A DNA stretch of 64,000 nt, taken from assembly GCA_907165275.2 (NCBI GenBank), contig OU015654.1, forward strand, positions 9,751,501 through 9,815,500, given 5' to 3'. Positions 21,441 through 35,129 of this stretch are shown one piece after another (position 1 is the stretch's first letter; each line of letters begins with the position of its first letter). The notes below the pieces were generated by a model. The model was not told the origin of the DNA and ran no database searches. It saw only the letters and a list, made by a program, of their open reading frames with translations. Source of the stretch: Zygaena filipendulae. Lineage: Eukaryota; Arthropoda; Insecta; Lepidoptera; Zygaenidae. Both the position numbers and the translations under genes were made by a program.

Positions 21441-22292
21441 ATTTTAATTAAGTTGGTTATTTCAATATTCACAATATAAAATTCAAAATATTCAAAGTTG
21501 TTCAGATGTTGATACCTAAACCTGTATCTTCTTCAACCATAATTCAGTTATACTCGACTATAAAACTATATTTGGGCCTAAGCCTAGGCCTAAGCTTCTT
21601 TTTTACTCTGTTGAATTACTTTTTACTTTATTTTTTACTTATTTGAATTAGTTAAGCTATATTAGTTATAGAGTATAGTACCTTATCTGTGGTTATAGTT
21701 CACCCACAGCTTCATACTGTTTTCGTTTAATACTTTCTGTATAAGGATTGCTGTTATTGACCAGAATTGCAAATATTAGATACCTTAAGAATTAATGTAC
21801 TTATTACTGTGGCTTTCCTATATAAACCAAAACAAAAAAATAAAACCTCGGAAATATGGTTAGAATGCAGATTTATACGGTGTTGTATGTAGATATCAGT
21901 TACCTATATGGGCTCAGTCAGTGGGCTGGCACTTGGCGCCGTTTCGCCGCTAACGGTAATACGAGATGCCTAGCTTAAGCTCACTTGAGTCCAGACCGTC
22001 ACTCATGTGCTCATTATTGGGATCACCTGATAACCAATAGGTAGACCGTTGAGTCTCGAACACTTGTCTGCAGTAATCAATGAGGCATAGATAAGGCCCA
22101 TGCAGGAGTCGGCTTTAAGAAAATTCTAGCTTCTAAGATATTCCGTTCCAAAATAGATCGATAGTAGAATATATTGTGAAATAGGGTAAATCTGCACAAA
22201 AACGGCTACTTTTGGTGAAATTGGTGAATTTTAATCAGGTAAACAGACCTCGCTAGGTCGTTAATGTCATTAAATGAATACATAGATAAAAT

Positions 22293-22505
22293 ACTAGCTG
22301 TTCTCTGCGGTTTCACCCGCGTAACTTTCGGAGTTCCCCCGGGAATTCCGGGACAAAAATTATCCTATGTGCTTTTCTGTACCCCTAAAAACGTGTATGG
22401 AAAATTTCATCATGATCGGTTGAGCCTATGTTGGGCCGTTGAGGCGTGAAAGTGTAACAAACAAACAAATTAAAAAACAAACAAACTTTTGCATTTATAA
22501 TACAG
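22293..22505 (+). repeat. 'CCGCGGTTTCAC' interspersed repeat, full length
   Basis: One of the cleanest copies: actagctgttctctgcggtt ... gttcccccgggaattccggg ... atcatgatcggttgagcc ... cgtgaaagtgtaacaaacaa ... 'tttgcatttataatac'. The 61-codon frame through it is not a gene. Confidence 0.88.
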
Positions 22506-24967
22506 TAATAGTGTAGTTGAAGTGGCATCGTAACTTACACTGCGCGGAATACAGCATTTTCTCTGAGGGCTTGTATTATAAATTTTTTAATTAAATGTAT
22601 ATTTTATACATTTAACACTTTATTAACTCAGAGTGACGTGATGTTATGTAGGTATATTTCCATCACTGAGCATATAACCACTAGAGAGCGTATACGCCGA
22701 TTTCTTCTAAGTACACGACTCACTGCCGCGGGCCGGGGGACGAAGGAGAATGCCCGGCTGTAATTGGTCAGTTCAAGGTCAAGTTGCGTATGTATGAAAA
22801 GAAAGAGATAGAAGGATTAGAATTTCCTAATGGAAGAAAGGGACTTTTCCAAAAGACATAAACGCGCTGTACTTATCCTTTTGCTGTCACCAAACCACCA
22901 TTTTAAGAAGACCCCTGCCGTGGCTCGTAATCTGATTAAATCAAACATAATTTTCGTAGTATTTACTTACCGATGAAAAGTTATGCCATCCTTTTTGTAA
23001 CTAGATGTCTTGGAATGTTTCCCGCACCACTTTACTGCGCATGAAGGCATTTTTATGCGTTATAAATTGTAAACAAAACCAAAAATTTTTTAAATAATTT
23101 AGCATGCACACAGGTCTGGAACTTGGTCACAACTAAAATGGTTACTAGTACCGTAGTCTATACATAGGCGACAAAATACTAATAGTTTTCGAGCGTCGGG
23201 GCACTGTATGCGCAGTCAAGTGGTTTTATAGTCTTTGATTTCCATCCTTTTGCCGTTGTAAACTTTCCTCGATTAGATTGGCAATCATTCGAAACTCAAA
23301 AGTCAAATAAACCTCGTAATATCGACATAATGTACCAGAAGATTGATTAAATTATGTTATGAGCGCACTGATCTATGCTATTTAAAGCCACTAAACGATC
23401 CGTCACACGCATCCGTTTAAATAATAAACGCCGCGAGCGCACGTAGCATGTCGTAATCTCTTTGCGAATGTACACTATCTGGGATAGTGTAACATTGTTC
23501 CAGAACAACACTAGATGTTTCTACAAACATGTTTTTATTACCTCAGTCTAAAAATATTTTCGAGGTTCTTACCTAATTTGCGAAGATAAATGATTTATTT
23601 TTCTAACGTTTTCCTCGTGATAGACGATTTACATAACTTATCTGATGAAATTTTTTCTCACAACAAGTACCTACCTAATGGGATGACAGAAGTCGGTTTA
23701 ATTATTTACTTTTTCATTTAAATTTAGTCTCAAAGAGATATCCGCTTCACTTAAAATTTACCTTGCCTTAATAGGCATGCATATGCATTAATGATATCAT
23801 TGCTGAAGAATTTCATATACATCCAGAGGTAATTCTTTTATCATTTACTACTTATTAGATTAGGTTACTTGTGATAGCTTACTTGGATTATTGTGTAGGT
23901 AAGTACTTTTGGTGCTGGTGAGTTACTCAAATCGGTGTATGTTTAATATCGCATATCAACAAACAACATTCCTTTTACACTGACGCTTGCCACTTTCCAA
24001 GTAAGTACATACTTAGTAGTCGATCTGCGTTATGCGAGGTTTGTGAAAATATTGTTTTCAACGTTTTGTACGTAGAATAGGTTTACGTTAAATTTCACGA
24101 ACGTTTTCTTTGAACTGTCGGACGATCGTTCGTGTAGTGTTAAAACACTCTCGCAACAACATTACCTACCTACCTTGGTTATACGATGTTCAATGCAGTT
24201 GTTTAGAAGTCAGCGGTCAGTTTGCGATTAATCGAGTAGGGATTCTTTGGATATCGGTTTCGGCAATTGTGATTTGACGGCCTGTGCCCTTCTTCATTCA
24301 GTAATATCTATGGATACACTAAATTATATTATAAATAGGTATTAAAGGAGGGTTATACTATACGCCATACGACGAAGTCGGTCACAATCGATTGAGGACT
24401 GCAGTAGTATATACGCGAATTATAGTTTAACATTATAATTATTGTAAAATAACACTTCGATGAATTTTGAACAGAAGTAAGTAGCCTTTCTGGTATCGAA
24501 ATCCATCAGTCACGTATCGATCATTTGTATATGGTAGGTAGTGGCATGCACCTACATACCTACCTTACACTTGTGACTCCCGAAATAAACATGAGCGATG
24601 ACGATCTCGAGATAGCGTCACACCGACTCGGCTGCCAGTACCCATACTTTAGAAGTCACAAAATATGCAACTGCACAAATAAACAGTGGGAAGTCCGATT
24701 ATTATGTGAGTGATATATTTGACAGTGTCGGTGGCTCGATGCATCACGGCGCATTGTTACGTTTACACTTAACATGCATTACAGAACTGTATTTTTATTT
24801 ATCACAATAAATCTCGATGTTTATCTTTACCATCTTGTATCAAGAGAAAACCAAATTGGAACACCCAATTTATAATTCTGACAGAATTCATAAATATTTA
24901 TGACGCGAGTAAATAATATACGTTTTACAATGTAGTTAGGTATCAAACGTATCAAATACCTATGTTA

Positions 24968-25000
24968 TTTTTTTTCTATACATATGTATAGAAAAAAAAA
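24968..25000. repeat. Palindrome TTTTTTCTATACATATG...
   Basis: A perfect palindrome centred on CATATG (ttctatacatatgtatagaa plus flanking T and A runs). Probably chance or cruciform-prone AT DNA. Confidence 0.8.
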
Positions 25001-25144
25001 TTTCTATACTTATCAATGAAAAAATTCACTAGCCTAACACGTATATGTAAAAGGTCAGTTCTCGGCATTCAGTTTCCGAGATATAAGCAGTTTTGTAAAG
25101 TTCGGTGAAAAAGGGTTGCGTCCGTGATGTTAATTAATTATTAA

Positions 25145-25180
25145 TAAATAATAATAATAATAATAATAATAAATAATTTA
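25145..25180. repeat. (TAA)n microsatellite
   Basis: A run of ATA/TAA triplets. Confidence 0.9.
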
Positions 25181-28160
25181 TTTCAACAATTTATGTCATA
25201 TTATTAACATTCATTCATTTAACATTAACATATAAATGCTCAATTTTTTTCAATTTCATATAGTTATCTTAATCTACAATAATATATAAAAATCTATGTA
25301 ACAAGCAAGTAGAAGTGTTTTTTTATTTCACACAAACTTTTGAAATGTTTTTCTCAAATCAAGCTTTTTCAAAGTTTCAACTTCAAATGTCTGAAAAAAA
25401 AACTGGGCTAGTTTTTGAATATATTTTCAATCCTTACTATCAATTGACTATTCTAGATACCGAATCTAGTCTAAACTCAATACCCCACTACGGGTACGTT
25501 TTTACGTGGACGCCCACATATAATAAAGTTAATTTTTAGTTGAGAAATTCCGTTTCTAATGTTTAGGAATTTAAATTAAACAACGGCAAAATGTCTTTAT
25601 GGCCCGAAACATTTTCAATAAAGCATGCTTTATTAACTCAATGAACTAATTTTACTGTTAATAAATGACGGGGCATTTGAGATATTTGATTTTGATTATA
25701 CCAAGTATGGATGAAGATTTCGTGAAATGCTTGCTAAAATCAAGTCAAAGTGAATTTTCTACACAACTAAAATATTATGCTGATCTGAACTCTACTACAG
25801 ACGTGCATCAGTGGAAGTGTATCTTTATTAATATATTTTATCCCAACTTTAATTTAAAATATTTTATTACAATGACTAATGAGTCTCTTTAATTTGGCCT
25901 CCTAAGCAAATGAATGAATGAACACGATCACTACGTCGCTGTGAAGGTCGCTACACCGGTGACTACGATTTACGTAATTACTGACAGTGGAATATCTCAT
26001 GCCTTTTCAAAATAGAGCCATTTTATTACGTGCTCTAACATCTGCAACTTTTTTTTTTCATACACCTTGTTTACGAATCTTTTGCAAAACATTGAGAGAT
26101 CGAAACGTTTGGTTTTTATAACGTTTTACACATACGTTTGGTATATTATTTGTGAACTATGTAAACATCCTGAAAGCGTTTCGGAGTATGAATAATGCGT
26201 TCCAGGTTGAAAGTCGGCCAAGGTTGCTGGCAAATTCAATTACAGTATAATTGGGTTTCACTTTTTAATTTTTATAAAAAATTTATTAAGTGCACATACC
26301 TAAATGTGAATGCGAAAAAAATATTATCTATCTCGTACAAGTAAAAGTCAAAAGCCAAATTTACTGGTTGATTTAAACTTGTACCTATCTACTTATTATC
26401 TACTTATTCTAATAGATGTTGTTATGATTAATATTTCTAACGATCTTGTGGCAGTAATTAATCATTTAGTAATAAATAATTAATACGGCATTGGATTATA
26501 TCCGCTTATTATTTGTTATTGCATAGCGAGTGTCAAAAAAGAAAGATGAATGAGAAAGAATATTCTCTTTTTGTAGTTCACGAATGTCTTATAAGAAAGA
26601 AAGCTGCAGTAATATAGGTAATTAGAATACATATTTATAAAATCTTGAAATTTGCTGTTGTTAAAATGGTTGCTAATATTGCGAAGGTAATTAAGTAGGT
26701 ATAATATACGAACAATAATTGTATCGCACGCTCGATGTAAGACGGTGGAGTCAATGAATGCAGCCTTGACCTCACTGTCGACCAAAAAATCCAGACAAGT
26801 GCCTAGTTATTTATCGATTTAAGACAAGTGTTGGCGTGGAGCCAAAACTTTCTAAAAACAGGTTAGCTGCAATGCATCAATGAACTCATGATCTTCGTTA
26901 CATTGGAGAGTTGCAACTTACAACTTAACGGATAACAATTAATAACTTTTTCTTACCAAACTAATTATTTTTAAAAAAGTTTTTAGTTAAATAACCTATA
27001 TTTTACTCGGATTGATATATGTGTCAAATCCTTGCGTACTCACTATAAAAACGTAAAAGAGATATTTTTAATATTATTGGAATGTTTACCTATAGGTACT
27101 TAAACTTTTTAGGTACCTACTAAAATGCTCTTTGCTCAGGCTCAAAACGATGAGGAAAAGAATATTTTAGCAAAAATAAAGTTGAAGACAGTACTTATAC
27201 AAAACAACATGGACGAATAAGAAAAACACGAAAAACTATCCTATCGACTCTAACGAGGCATCTTTCACGACGGGCTAAGGATGATTGCGCGTAATTAGGA
27301 CCCCCATCGTCACAATCTGCCAGGGTCGGTTTCACTGTAATTTCCTATGCTCTTTAGTTACTTAAATTGAAAATCCTCAACTGGAGATGTAATTTAGCGT
27401 TATAAAAACTTATCTAACAGTATCTACCTTTACTACAGACTATATTTATTATATCCGTATTACCTATATTATTCATTTAATTATTCACTACGTTAGCAAA
27501 TTAATATGATACAATATAAACACGTAAGGAGTTCTGATTATTTTCATTGAAATGACCAAAAATTTGAGAAGAAAAAATTCGATTTTTTTTTTATTTATGG
27601 CAATTGCAGAATTATTCGCGAAAATAAAGTTCTGACCACGAGCGAAGATCTGGAGTGGAAAATAGTCTTTATTTTCTAATAGCTTGTAGAAATTATACAA
27701 AAAATCAAGTGAAAGATTAAATTTTTGTACTATATACAAAATTAATCGCTGTCGCTAAAAATAATTTTTAATATCTGTATCTATAAGTTCTGTAACAGAA
27801 TACATAATTAATTATATTTGTAAATTTTATAATTTTCTGAATCTTTTTTAGCTAATCGCTAAAATTATCGAAAATTCTGGAAAAGATTTATTATTTTTCC
27901 AAGCAACGTGCAGACGTTAAGCAGATTCGTTAAGATAAACACTAAAAAACACAACAGACGAGGTTAAATTTTTCAATTACACCACTTCTGAAAATATTTT
28001 TGGTTAATTTTTCCTAGTAGGTAAGTAGATCACTAGTAAAACGCAGATTCTTCAACCTTGGTCGTACGGAGTGAGATAAGAACGGCATGAGACTGTGTCA
28101 CTGGTGCATAGATAAGGGATATTGCGTTATCAACAAAGTTCCGTGATGGTAATCAGTTAA

Positions 28161-28348
28161 GACCGCACTCAGTGATTACTTTTTTAAGTAAAGATTTTTG
28201 AACACAACTACCGCAATCAGACGTTCATAAAATTTATGTTAATCGCCAATTAACATTAATTTAATAAACGTTTCTGATTGCGGCAATTTTGTTTTAAAAA
28301 ACTTTACATAAAATTAAGTAATCATTAAAACGACTCTGAGTGCGGCGC
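28161..28348. mobile_element. Harbinger-family MITE
   Basis: The left end is accgcactcagtgattactt and the right end aagtaatcattaaaacgact followed by CTGAGTGCGGCG. The centre is also palindromic (accgcaatcagacgtt / aacgtttctgattgcgg). The ends match the CCGCCGCACTCAGAGTCG family of the 3.2 kb Harbinger copies. TTA lies at both sides, consistent with a 3-bp TWA target site. It is related to the truncated copy at 45784. Confidence 0.75.
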
Positions 28349-28934
28349 TTAGTCCCGTATATAGGTACCTAATGTGTACAAACCCACATTTTATGCTAAC
28401 ATATACAGCATCCTCGAACTATCAACACATATATCATAATTATTATATACCTACATACATTTATGGTATAAACCAATATATTTGTAAGCAACATGGAAAC
28501 GGAACAAAGAATAATGTTGTTATCTGAATACCGAAGTGAAATTACAATTGCGTCGTAAAGATTAAATCAAGAAAATAAAACGTTTTCTGTTTTAACACTA
28601 GAAGCGCGGCCGTCCCAAATTTGACCCATTTCGATGTTCTTCCCGTTCTAGTTAATATATTATTACGCGTATAATCGTCAATTTTTATGACTTTTCATGA
28701 AATATGATGATTATTATTTATACGAGATTTCAACCACGTAAATGCAATAAACATGTTTTTAAATCTAAATTTACCTCTAAGCGCGGTTGGGTCAATTTTG
28801 ACCCAGTCATGTATGTTAGGGTTTAAGTTTATTTTTCTTCAAAGATAATCAAGATGTCGATGATTGGTCAATGTAGGTACCAACGCGCCATATAAAACAT
28901 TAGCAGCAACGCTGTTTATGGGTTTAAAACCCGA

Positions 28935-29640
28935 CAAATATGGACTAAAGTTCTGGTTGGCTGCAAGTAAGGACTCTAAATAAAATAAATTTTCGTATGT
29001 AGGCAAGGACGACGTCAGGTCAAATGACGAACGTCTTGAAGATTACTTAATAAAAAAAATTATGCAGCCATGCGTGAAGAAAGGAAGGAATATCACTTGT
29101 GCCAACTTCTTCATATCTCTGTCCCTTGCGAAACTCTAGTATTTTTGTTATAATAAACAGAGCTCATCGAGAAATACCTGCTTGCGTCACAACAAGCAAG
29201 TGTTGTACAGTACCTACAGTGGTTCTGAAAGAAGATGATATCACTATTATAGTACATCAAGGAAAGCACAAAAAACGTTCTTCTCCTGAGCACCAGATGT
29301 TCAAATAGAAACTGGTACAAAAAAGAAACCAGATGTAGAAGCATTTTACAATAGTTCAAAGTATGGGGTAGATGTTGTGGATCAAATGGCTCGCAAATAC
29401 TTTGTCAAAGCCCCATCTAGGCGTTAGCCAGTTCACACTTTTTATAATTAGCTGGACTTGGAAGCCATAAATTTTTGAATATTGTATCGTGACCTAAATG
29501 GACAAAACATCAACAGAAGGAAGTTTATCTTACAATTAGGAGAAGAACTAGCTGAGCCATATGCAAATAGCAGGAAAACATCTAATACTCGTATAAATTT
29601 ACCAAATACTCGTTGTTAGGAAAAGTCTTCTTGAAAATCT
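28935..29640 (+). pseudogene. piggyBac transposase remnant
   Basis: Translated pieces in shifting frames match the piggyBac/PGBD transposase order. They are a KFWLAASKDSK-like segment, then VGKDDVRSNDERLEDYL, then a block around 'cttcatatctctgtcccttg' (FFISLSLA), then KKPDVEAFYNSSKYGVDVVD, QMARKYFVKAPSRR, and an LDLEAIN-like region ending NRRKFILQLGEELAEP. The acidic VD of the GVDVVDQM motif (third catalytic Asp region) is visible. Stops and frameshifts break the gene throughout and its N-terminal half is absent, so it cannot encode a working enzyme. Confidence 0.88.
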
Positions 29641-29742
29641 ATTGTGTTTGATTTTCCAGGCCTTACGACTTGAATTATTTAAGATTAGTGATTCGTATCA
29701 AGCCAAAGTACACAAAAAGAATGTGTAATCCTTCTATAGTCC

Positions 29743-29937
29743 TACTAAGATTATAAATGTGAAAGTGTGAATGTTTGTTACTCAATCACGCAAAAACGGC
29801 TGAACGAATTTGGATAAAATTTGGCATGCACGTTGTTCGGGGTACCGAGAAGGACATAGGGTACTTTTTATCCCGGAATTTCCGCGGGAACTCCGAAATT
29901 ACCGCAGGTGAAACCGCGGGTCACAGCTAGTATATAA
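29743..29937 (-). repeat. 'CCGCGG' interspersed repeat in piggyBac
   Basis: A reverse-oriented near full copy: attataaatgtgaaagtgtg ... 'tgcacgttgttcggggtacc' ... 'cgggaactccgaaattaccg' ... accgcgggtcacagctagta. It inserted after the piggyBac copy arrived. Confidence 0.88.
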
Positions 29938-30199
29938 TAAAAATATTACATCGTAATTACCAGTTTTATTTTATTTTATTTATTTATTTTGATGTTATTA
30001 TGTTTTGAAAACCAACAGCTACAATTTTATTATATAAATTGCTTATATATCTTCACATTACAGTAGCAAACATAAAATGGACAATATTGACCCATCCGCG
30101 CTTCTAGGGGTGTCAGAATGTTCCGCGCTTCTAGTGTTAAGGAGAAAAGTTGTAACATTCGCGACTTTGCGTTACTTATAAAATGACTAGGTACCTATC

Positions 30200-30715
30200 T
30201 ATACACACCGGCAGAATTAGCGGAACATAAAAAGGCAGAGTATAGAAATAGTTACGTATATATATTAAAACAAATAATAATTAGACGTGAAGTAATATAT
30301 TAATATACATCTTTTAACACTTTAAAAGTTTGTAATTAAATTATTAAATTTTATTTAAAATAATAATAAAAAAACACTTTTTCTCTAATTTGTGGGCACA
30401 CAAATAATGTTGCAAATTAAAGATTACTGTGATTTTAACACTAAATAAATGAACGATTAATAACGTGTGTTTCCCCTTCGTGATTCAACTTTTATTTGCA
30501 ACATTGAGTTCTCACAAACTAGAGACTTTTTTATTTTTTTTTAATTTTGATTACTTTTAATATAATTTAACTAAAAACTTCTTAAAGTCGATGTTAAAAG
30601 ATATATATTAGTTTATTACTTCATGCCTGATAATAATTTGTTTTAATATATAAGTATACGTAATTATTTCTATACTCTGCCTTTTTATGTTCCGCTAATT
30701 CTGCCGGTGTGTATA
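30200..30715. mobile_element. Long-TIR MITE 'ACACCGGCAGAATTAGCGG', copy 1
   Basis: The ends tatacacaccggcagaatta and its complement (taattctgccggtgtgtata) start long inverted repeats of about 150 bp, including 'aaaaggcagagtatagaaat' and 'gtgaagtaatatattaat'. The centre is AT-rich, with 'ataatgttgcaaattaaag' and 'tatttgcaacattgagtt'. A near-identical copy is at 41024-41527. Confidence 0.92.
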
Positions 30716-32339
30716 TAATTTAGTTACGTAACTAATACCTTCGTAATTATTTTGTTACAATACTTATTCTTTAGTTGCAGCGGTTGAATGGTTAGACACG
30801 GGCTTAGATTCAGACCTCACAGTTTGTCTAAAAACTTTCATAAATTTTTATAGAATAGATTACCCTTTATTGAACACCAAAATAATGATACAGTGTATTT
30901 ACAAAAGAATATCTTATATGTAAATTAAGGCATACAAAAAGGCGGTCTTACCGCTTTACTAGAGGTCTCTTCCAGACAAACTATACCTAGGTGGACAGGA
31001 GAAATACAAATTTTATATGTTTTACTTTTAGCGCGTGACACTGATGAGTTTTTTTACGAATGTAGGTACCTACTATAATTGTGAATATGAATTATTTTAC
31101 ACTAGCTCTGCCTACAGTTTTACCCGCCTGGACTTCGAAATTCCCACAGTTTTACTAACGCCTATATAACCTATATAACCTTCGCGCAAATGCCAGCATT
31201 CAGCAATAAGTTGACATAGTTTTATTGGAATCGAATGAACGGCGCGGCAGCGCATAAAATACGAACAAACATTTATTTTTATATATTAGGCTAAAGGATT
31301 TGTTAAATAAATTTCTATAATATATTGAGTAAATACGTATCAGCCATCAGGCATGAATAAACTCTTCCTTAGAACTAGGCTAATGGTCGACATATGTAGG
31401 TAATACGTGAACGCATGTAGCGCATGCATTTTATCAAACCATTGATCGTGAAATAAATGGCAAATGTATGTACCTATGTATGTGAAGCGAGTTTGTATAA
31501 TTCGTCAGTTTACAAACGGTTGGCACTATACCGAAGCACAGAAAATGCATTGTGGTGGGCCTTGTCCTTGGCGTTTTCCAAAATGAGTACTCATTTAACC
31601 TGCGACATATTTTCTAGAACTCATTTTGAACACTAAGTTTTGCCCCGCGGTTTTACCCGCGTGAATTTTGGGACACCTTGGGGAACTCTAAAAAGCATCC
31701 TAATTCCTATATCACTATAACTAATACTGTAGCTATGAAAGAAAGAAATTAGTGAAGGAATTTTAAATCGGTTCAGGAGATCCATTTCATAATAACATAA
31801 TATAACATTACAGTCAAAAGACCAACGCGTCATCCATGCATTACCATCTACATCCAAACGTTTTTAAGTAGATACCTAAATATTTTGGAAGTTTGCCTTT
31901 TTATATAGGTTATCTGCGTACCTAATAGAAATTAATAGAAATACCTATGTAGATCTGAAATAATAGACAATACCAATAAAATTATCAGTCTTTACCTACT
32001 TTTTTTCCGAGAATATACTATTTGTAAATCTGAAGACGATAGATATACGATTGTTCATAATATACGTATACATACATACTTACAAGGGAATTTCGGGGAA
32101 AAGTCAGTCGTATTTTTTTTTATATTCATGACAAATGCAGAGATGTAAGATGTAAACGTGTACGGTGATACTGCGTTGATAAAATTTTACTTTGACGTGA
32201 CCAATGCAGCGTTTCTCATTGAACGTGAAGACGTGACGACGTGAGCAGTAAAATAATGTGCACAAAATAAGAAATACCAATTTTATATTCAGAGAGAAGA
32301 GACATTGTTCAGTCTACTTTAACAATAACATTCAGTCAA

Positions 32340-32400
32340 GGGCCCTATTAACACCATAACATGTCGCGTTAAGATAACGATAAGAAGAATCGTTAGGTTT
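32340..32400. mobile_element. MITE end, truncated (relative of 33742-33973)
   Basis: It begins gggccctattaacaccataa, then 'atgtcgcgttaagataacg', matching the left TIR at 33742. No right end was found. Confidence 0.5.
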
Positions 32401-32978
32401 TAAGAACAGCTATTTGAATATATTTTTTAAACTCGCAGAACGAAAAGCTAAAAAACTTGTTTGAGTTGCTGTTTAAAGTACCTAATCTACGAAATCATAA
32501 ATATACCTACCTTTCAGTCAGAAAACGCATCGAGTTTGGTAAGTACTCAGTAGCGTGCAAATTATTACGATTATAGTGTACTCCCAAACAATAATATTAA
32601 ACCAATTGATTGATTCAAAAGTTATGTTGAACCTAAACTAATTTCTAAAGCATTTTATGTTAATGAGTAAGATTAGGTATATGATTGACTAAGACAAGAG
32701 AAATTGAATAACATAAAATTGCAACGAACTCTACCTAGTTTAAAGTTTGTATGCTCTCAATGGCTAAATTAGGTGTCCTATTGTTGATATGGGTCGAGGC
32801 TGCCGCCATTTTTGCTACCTATACAATATATACAATCATAGAAGCTGCAATAACATTATTAGGTTGCTTGTATCGTATCCCTATTTACACACACGCATTT
32901 AGACATGTAGGTGTCTTCTAGATATTTAATTCTTCTTTGTAAAAATACAAGTGATATAAATAATATGTTAAGTACGTA

Positions 32979-33117
32979 GGTACTTCCGGTGTTTGAGGTT
33001 TGGGCGCTGTACGCCGTATTACCTACAGGTATCTACACCTAGTTCGGCAACAGATGATACTAAGGTTATTCATGTGCTTTGTGAAATAAAATATTATTAT
33101 TATTACTATTATTAAGT
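32979..33117 (+). repeat. SINE-like repeat, copy 2
   Basis: 'ggtttgggcgctgtacgccg', 'gttcggcaacagatgatact' and 'gtgctttgtgaaataaaata' are followed by ATT repeats. It is the forward counterpart of 9262-9365 and ends in a microsatellite tail, as expected for a retroposon. Confidence 0.75.
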
Positions 33118-33252
33118 TATCTTCTAACTATCAATCAATCTATTATTTTTAGAGTAGCGTATTGAAAATCAAAAGGAAATTGTTATTTAAGGATGAAAGC
33201 ATTTATAAACCTGTTGGCAAACCTAATAATTAAAATAAAATAAAGGTACATT

Positions 33253-33379
33253 TGGACGTAGATAAGCAATAACATGTTAACCCACAATATTAAGTTATTG
33301 ATTCAAGACGCTTTATTGAGAGTTATAGAGCGTACGATTTATTCAAAATTTCTCCAACACTATTGCTTATCTATGTCCA
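33253..33379. mobile_element. MITE family 'GTAGATAAGCAATA', copy 2
   Basis: tggacgtagataagcaataa at the left and ctattgcttatctatgtcca-type right end, with the shared interior 'cgctttattgagagttatag'. It is internally deleted relative to 7604-7840. Confidence 0.88.
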
Positions 33380-33741
33380 TTTAACATAGGGACCAAATTA
33401 TCATATCCCACTAAAATTACATAATATACTAATGTTCTTTATAACGATGCACGATGGCATCGAAACAACTATAACAAGGGGTCAGAAAAAGTGAAAACAA
33501 AATTAAATTGACACACAAAAAGGCAACAATACAAAATAACAAGTACAAACATACGGTAATTCGGAAGCAAAGTAGGTAATTTGGGATAGCAACATTCTCG
33601 ACATAGTTTTTACTCATAATAAGCAAGACATGTGGACAAAAGCGTGCAAACAAAGTGTCAACACGGTCGAGGAATGTTAGTGAAACCTGTGTGAAGTATT
33701 CGTTAGGGCTCCAGAGACATCCCCACGAAGGGCCGCTAACT

Positions 33742-33973
33742 GGGCCTTTATTCACTATGACCATAACACGCCGCGTTAAGATAGGACGCCACAAAAATTG
33801 TTTTTTCCTCGCGATCAAAGAAGTTTCACTTTAAAAAAATACATTTACAATGTGTGTTATGGTATACAGAATATTTATTTCTAATATTTTGGCACCTAGA
33901 ACGGTCGGAATTGTATATTTAAGACGCGCGTTATGGGTAAGGAATGTTGTTGGTCATAGAGAATAAGGGCCCT
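33742..33973. mobile_element. MITE with TIR GGGCC(T)TTATTCACTATGACC
   Basis: The left arm gggcctttattcactatgac pairs with the right arm ggtcatagagaataagggcc. A second inner pairing involves 'cgccgcgttaagatagg' and 'ttaagacgcgcgttatgg'. Non-coding. Confidence 0.75.
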
Positions 33974-35129
33974 GATGCGATCGAGTCGTTTATTTGGCAC
34001 GCAACGACACAAGTTATTAATTAAGACCTATTGCCTGTTGATTCAATAAACCTAGTATGAGTACTTATGATACGAATTTTTATTGAAATTAACCGTTTTC
34101 AAAGATTTTACCGTAACGTTGCTGGTCACAATCTACTTTTGTATGGGCAGCGAATTGAATGACTGTTTATCCCTATCATTATTTATTTGTATCATGTAGT
34201 CATCAAACTAAAACTTACACGACACCAGTATCAAACTGATGCACAGTGAAAGTGCATTGAATTATTTGCACTTCAGTTAAATTTTGGTTTTTCAAAAGCG
34301 TTTTTTTAAGCGTTCTAACAATCAATATAGGTAGTCAATGCGTATTGGAATGAAAGTCCATAGTAAAAGCTTGAGCAATTTCTTTGCAGGTGGGGTCCAG
34401 AGACCGCCAACGAACAAAGGGCGATACGTCTTCGAATTGAGTTTTTTTTTAATTTATGAGGTCACGTCATTCCCAGACTAACCACATTCGCTTTTACACA
34501 CATCAGCAACAAACGCAAATAAATTGCGAAGGCCGAAGGTTGTTTTTATACTTATGACCACCTGGTTTTATAAGCGAAGTATTCCAGACTGTTGTGTGCA
34601 TTCTTTCATAACCTAAACTTTGTTTTAAGACGTCCGACGATCGTAAATCCCGGTTTATGTCGGCATATTTTGTAAGCTATCGACATTAGGTAATTTTAGA
34701 CATTTTAGACGATTGTGTTACGTAACGGTAGGAAAATACAAGTGGGAATAAGATGATTGCATTTTGCGCAGTTTTTGCTCAAATATTTCATAATATTAGG
34801 ATATTAGTATCAATTTCGTTAAAACATCATTAACCGACTTCCAAAAAGGAGGAGGTTCTGCATTCGACTGTATGTATGTTTTTTTGTACATATGAATATC
34901 GTTTATAACGTGTAGTGAGTAAACATGTGTATTTTATACAATTAAGATTTTGATTATCTGGGTTTAAAATAAGAAAGCCGCCTAAATAAGAATGGAATAA
35001 TTTCTTCAATTGTTAAATCGATTCGGCAAATTCTTTCACTGATGAGAAACTACAGTATCCCTGAGTGACGTGAGTGAGTATAGAATAACTTTCATCACAT
35101 AATCAGTTCCCGAGGGATTACCATAACTG

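Larger units (their letters stand above)
22506..28160. other. Intron, AT-rich, nothing conserved
   Basis: No recognisable exon. It holds a small palindrome (24968-25000), a (TAA)n microsatellite (25145-25180) and several 60-90 codon chance frames. A frame at 24591 (MSDDDLEIASHRLG) has balanced codon use but no match I know. Confidence 0.5.
28596..30136 (+). mobile_element. Decayed piggyBac-like transposon
   Basis: The element is bounded by TTAA on both sides (28592-28595 and 30137-30140), the piggyBac target site. The ends are inverted repeats: CACTAGAAGCGCGG on the left and CCGCGCTTCTAGTG on the right. Subterminal AAGCGCGG/TGACCCA copies lie near 28780 and 30090. It carries a broken transposase gene and a CCGCGG repeat inserted at 29743-29937. 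At about 1.54 kb it is shorter than a full piggyBac, so internal sequence has been lost. Confidence 0.92.
31100..35129. other. Intron, scattered repeats
   Basis: No exon seen. It contains a short CCGCGG fragment at 31632-31700, MITE pieces at 32340, 33253 and 33742, a SINE-like copy at 32979 and a short ACCGACTTCC repeat at 34832-34880. The 129-codon minus frame at 33429-33818 overlaps the MITE and resembles nothing known. Confidence 0.5.

Noticed and set aside
25145..25180. (TAA)n run as a functional element
   Set aside because: Ordinary microsatellite in AT-rich DNA.
33429..33818. The longest non-synapsin open frame in the intron (129 codons, minus)
   Set aside because: It has no recognisable motif, is rich in Phe/Leu/Cys as expected from AT-rich DNA, and its start overlaps the MITE at 33742-33973.
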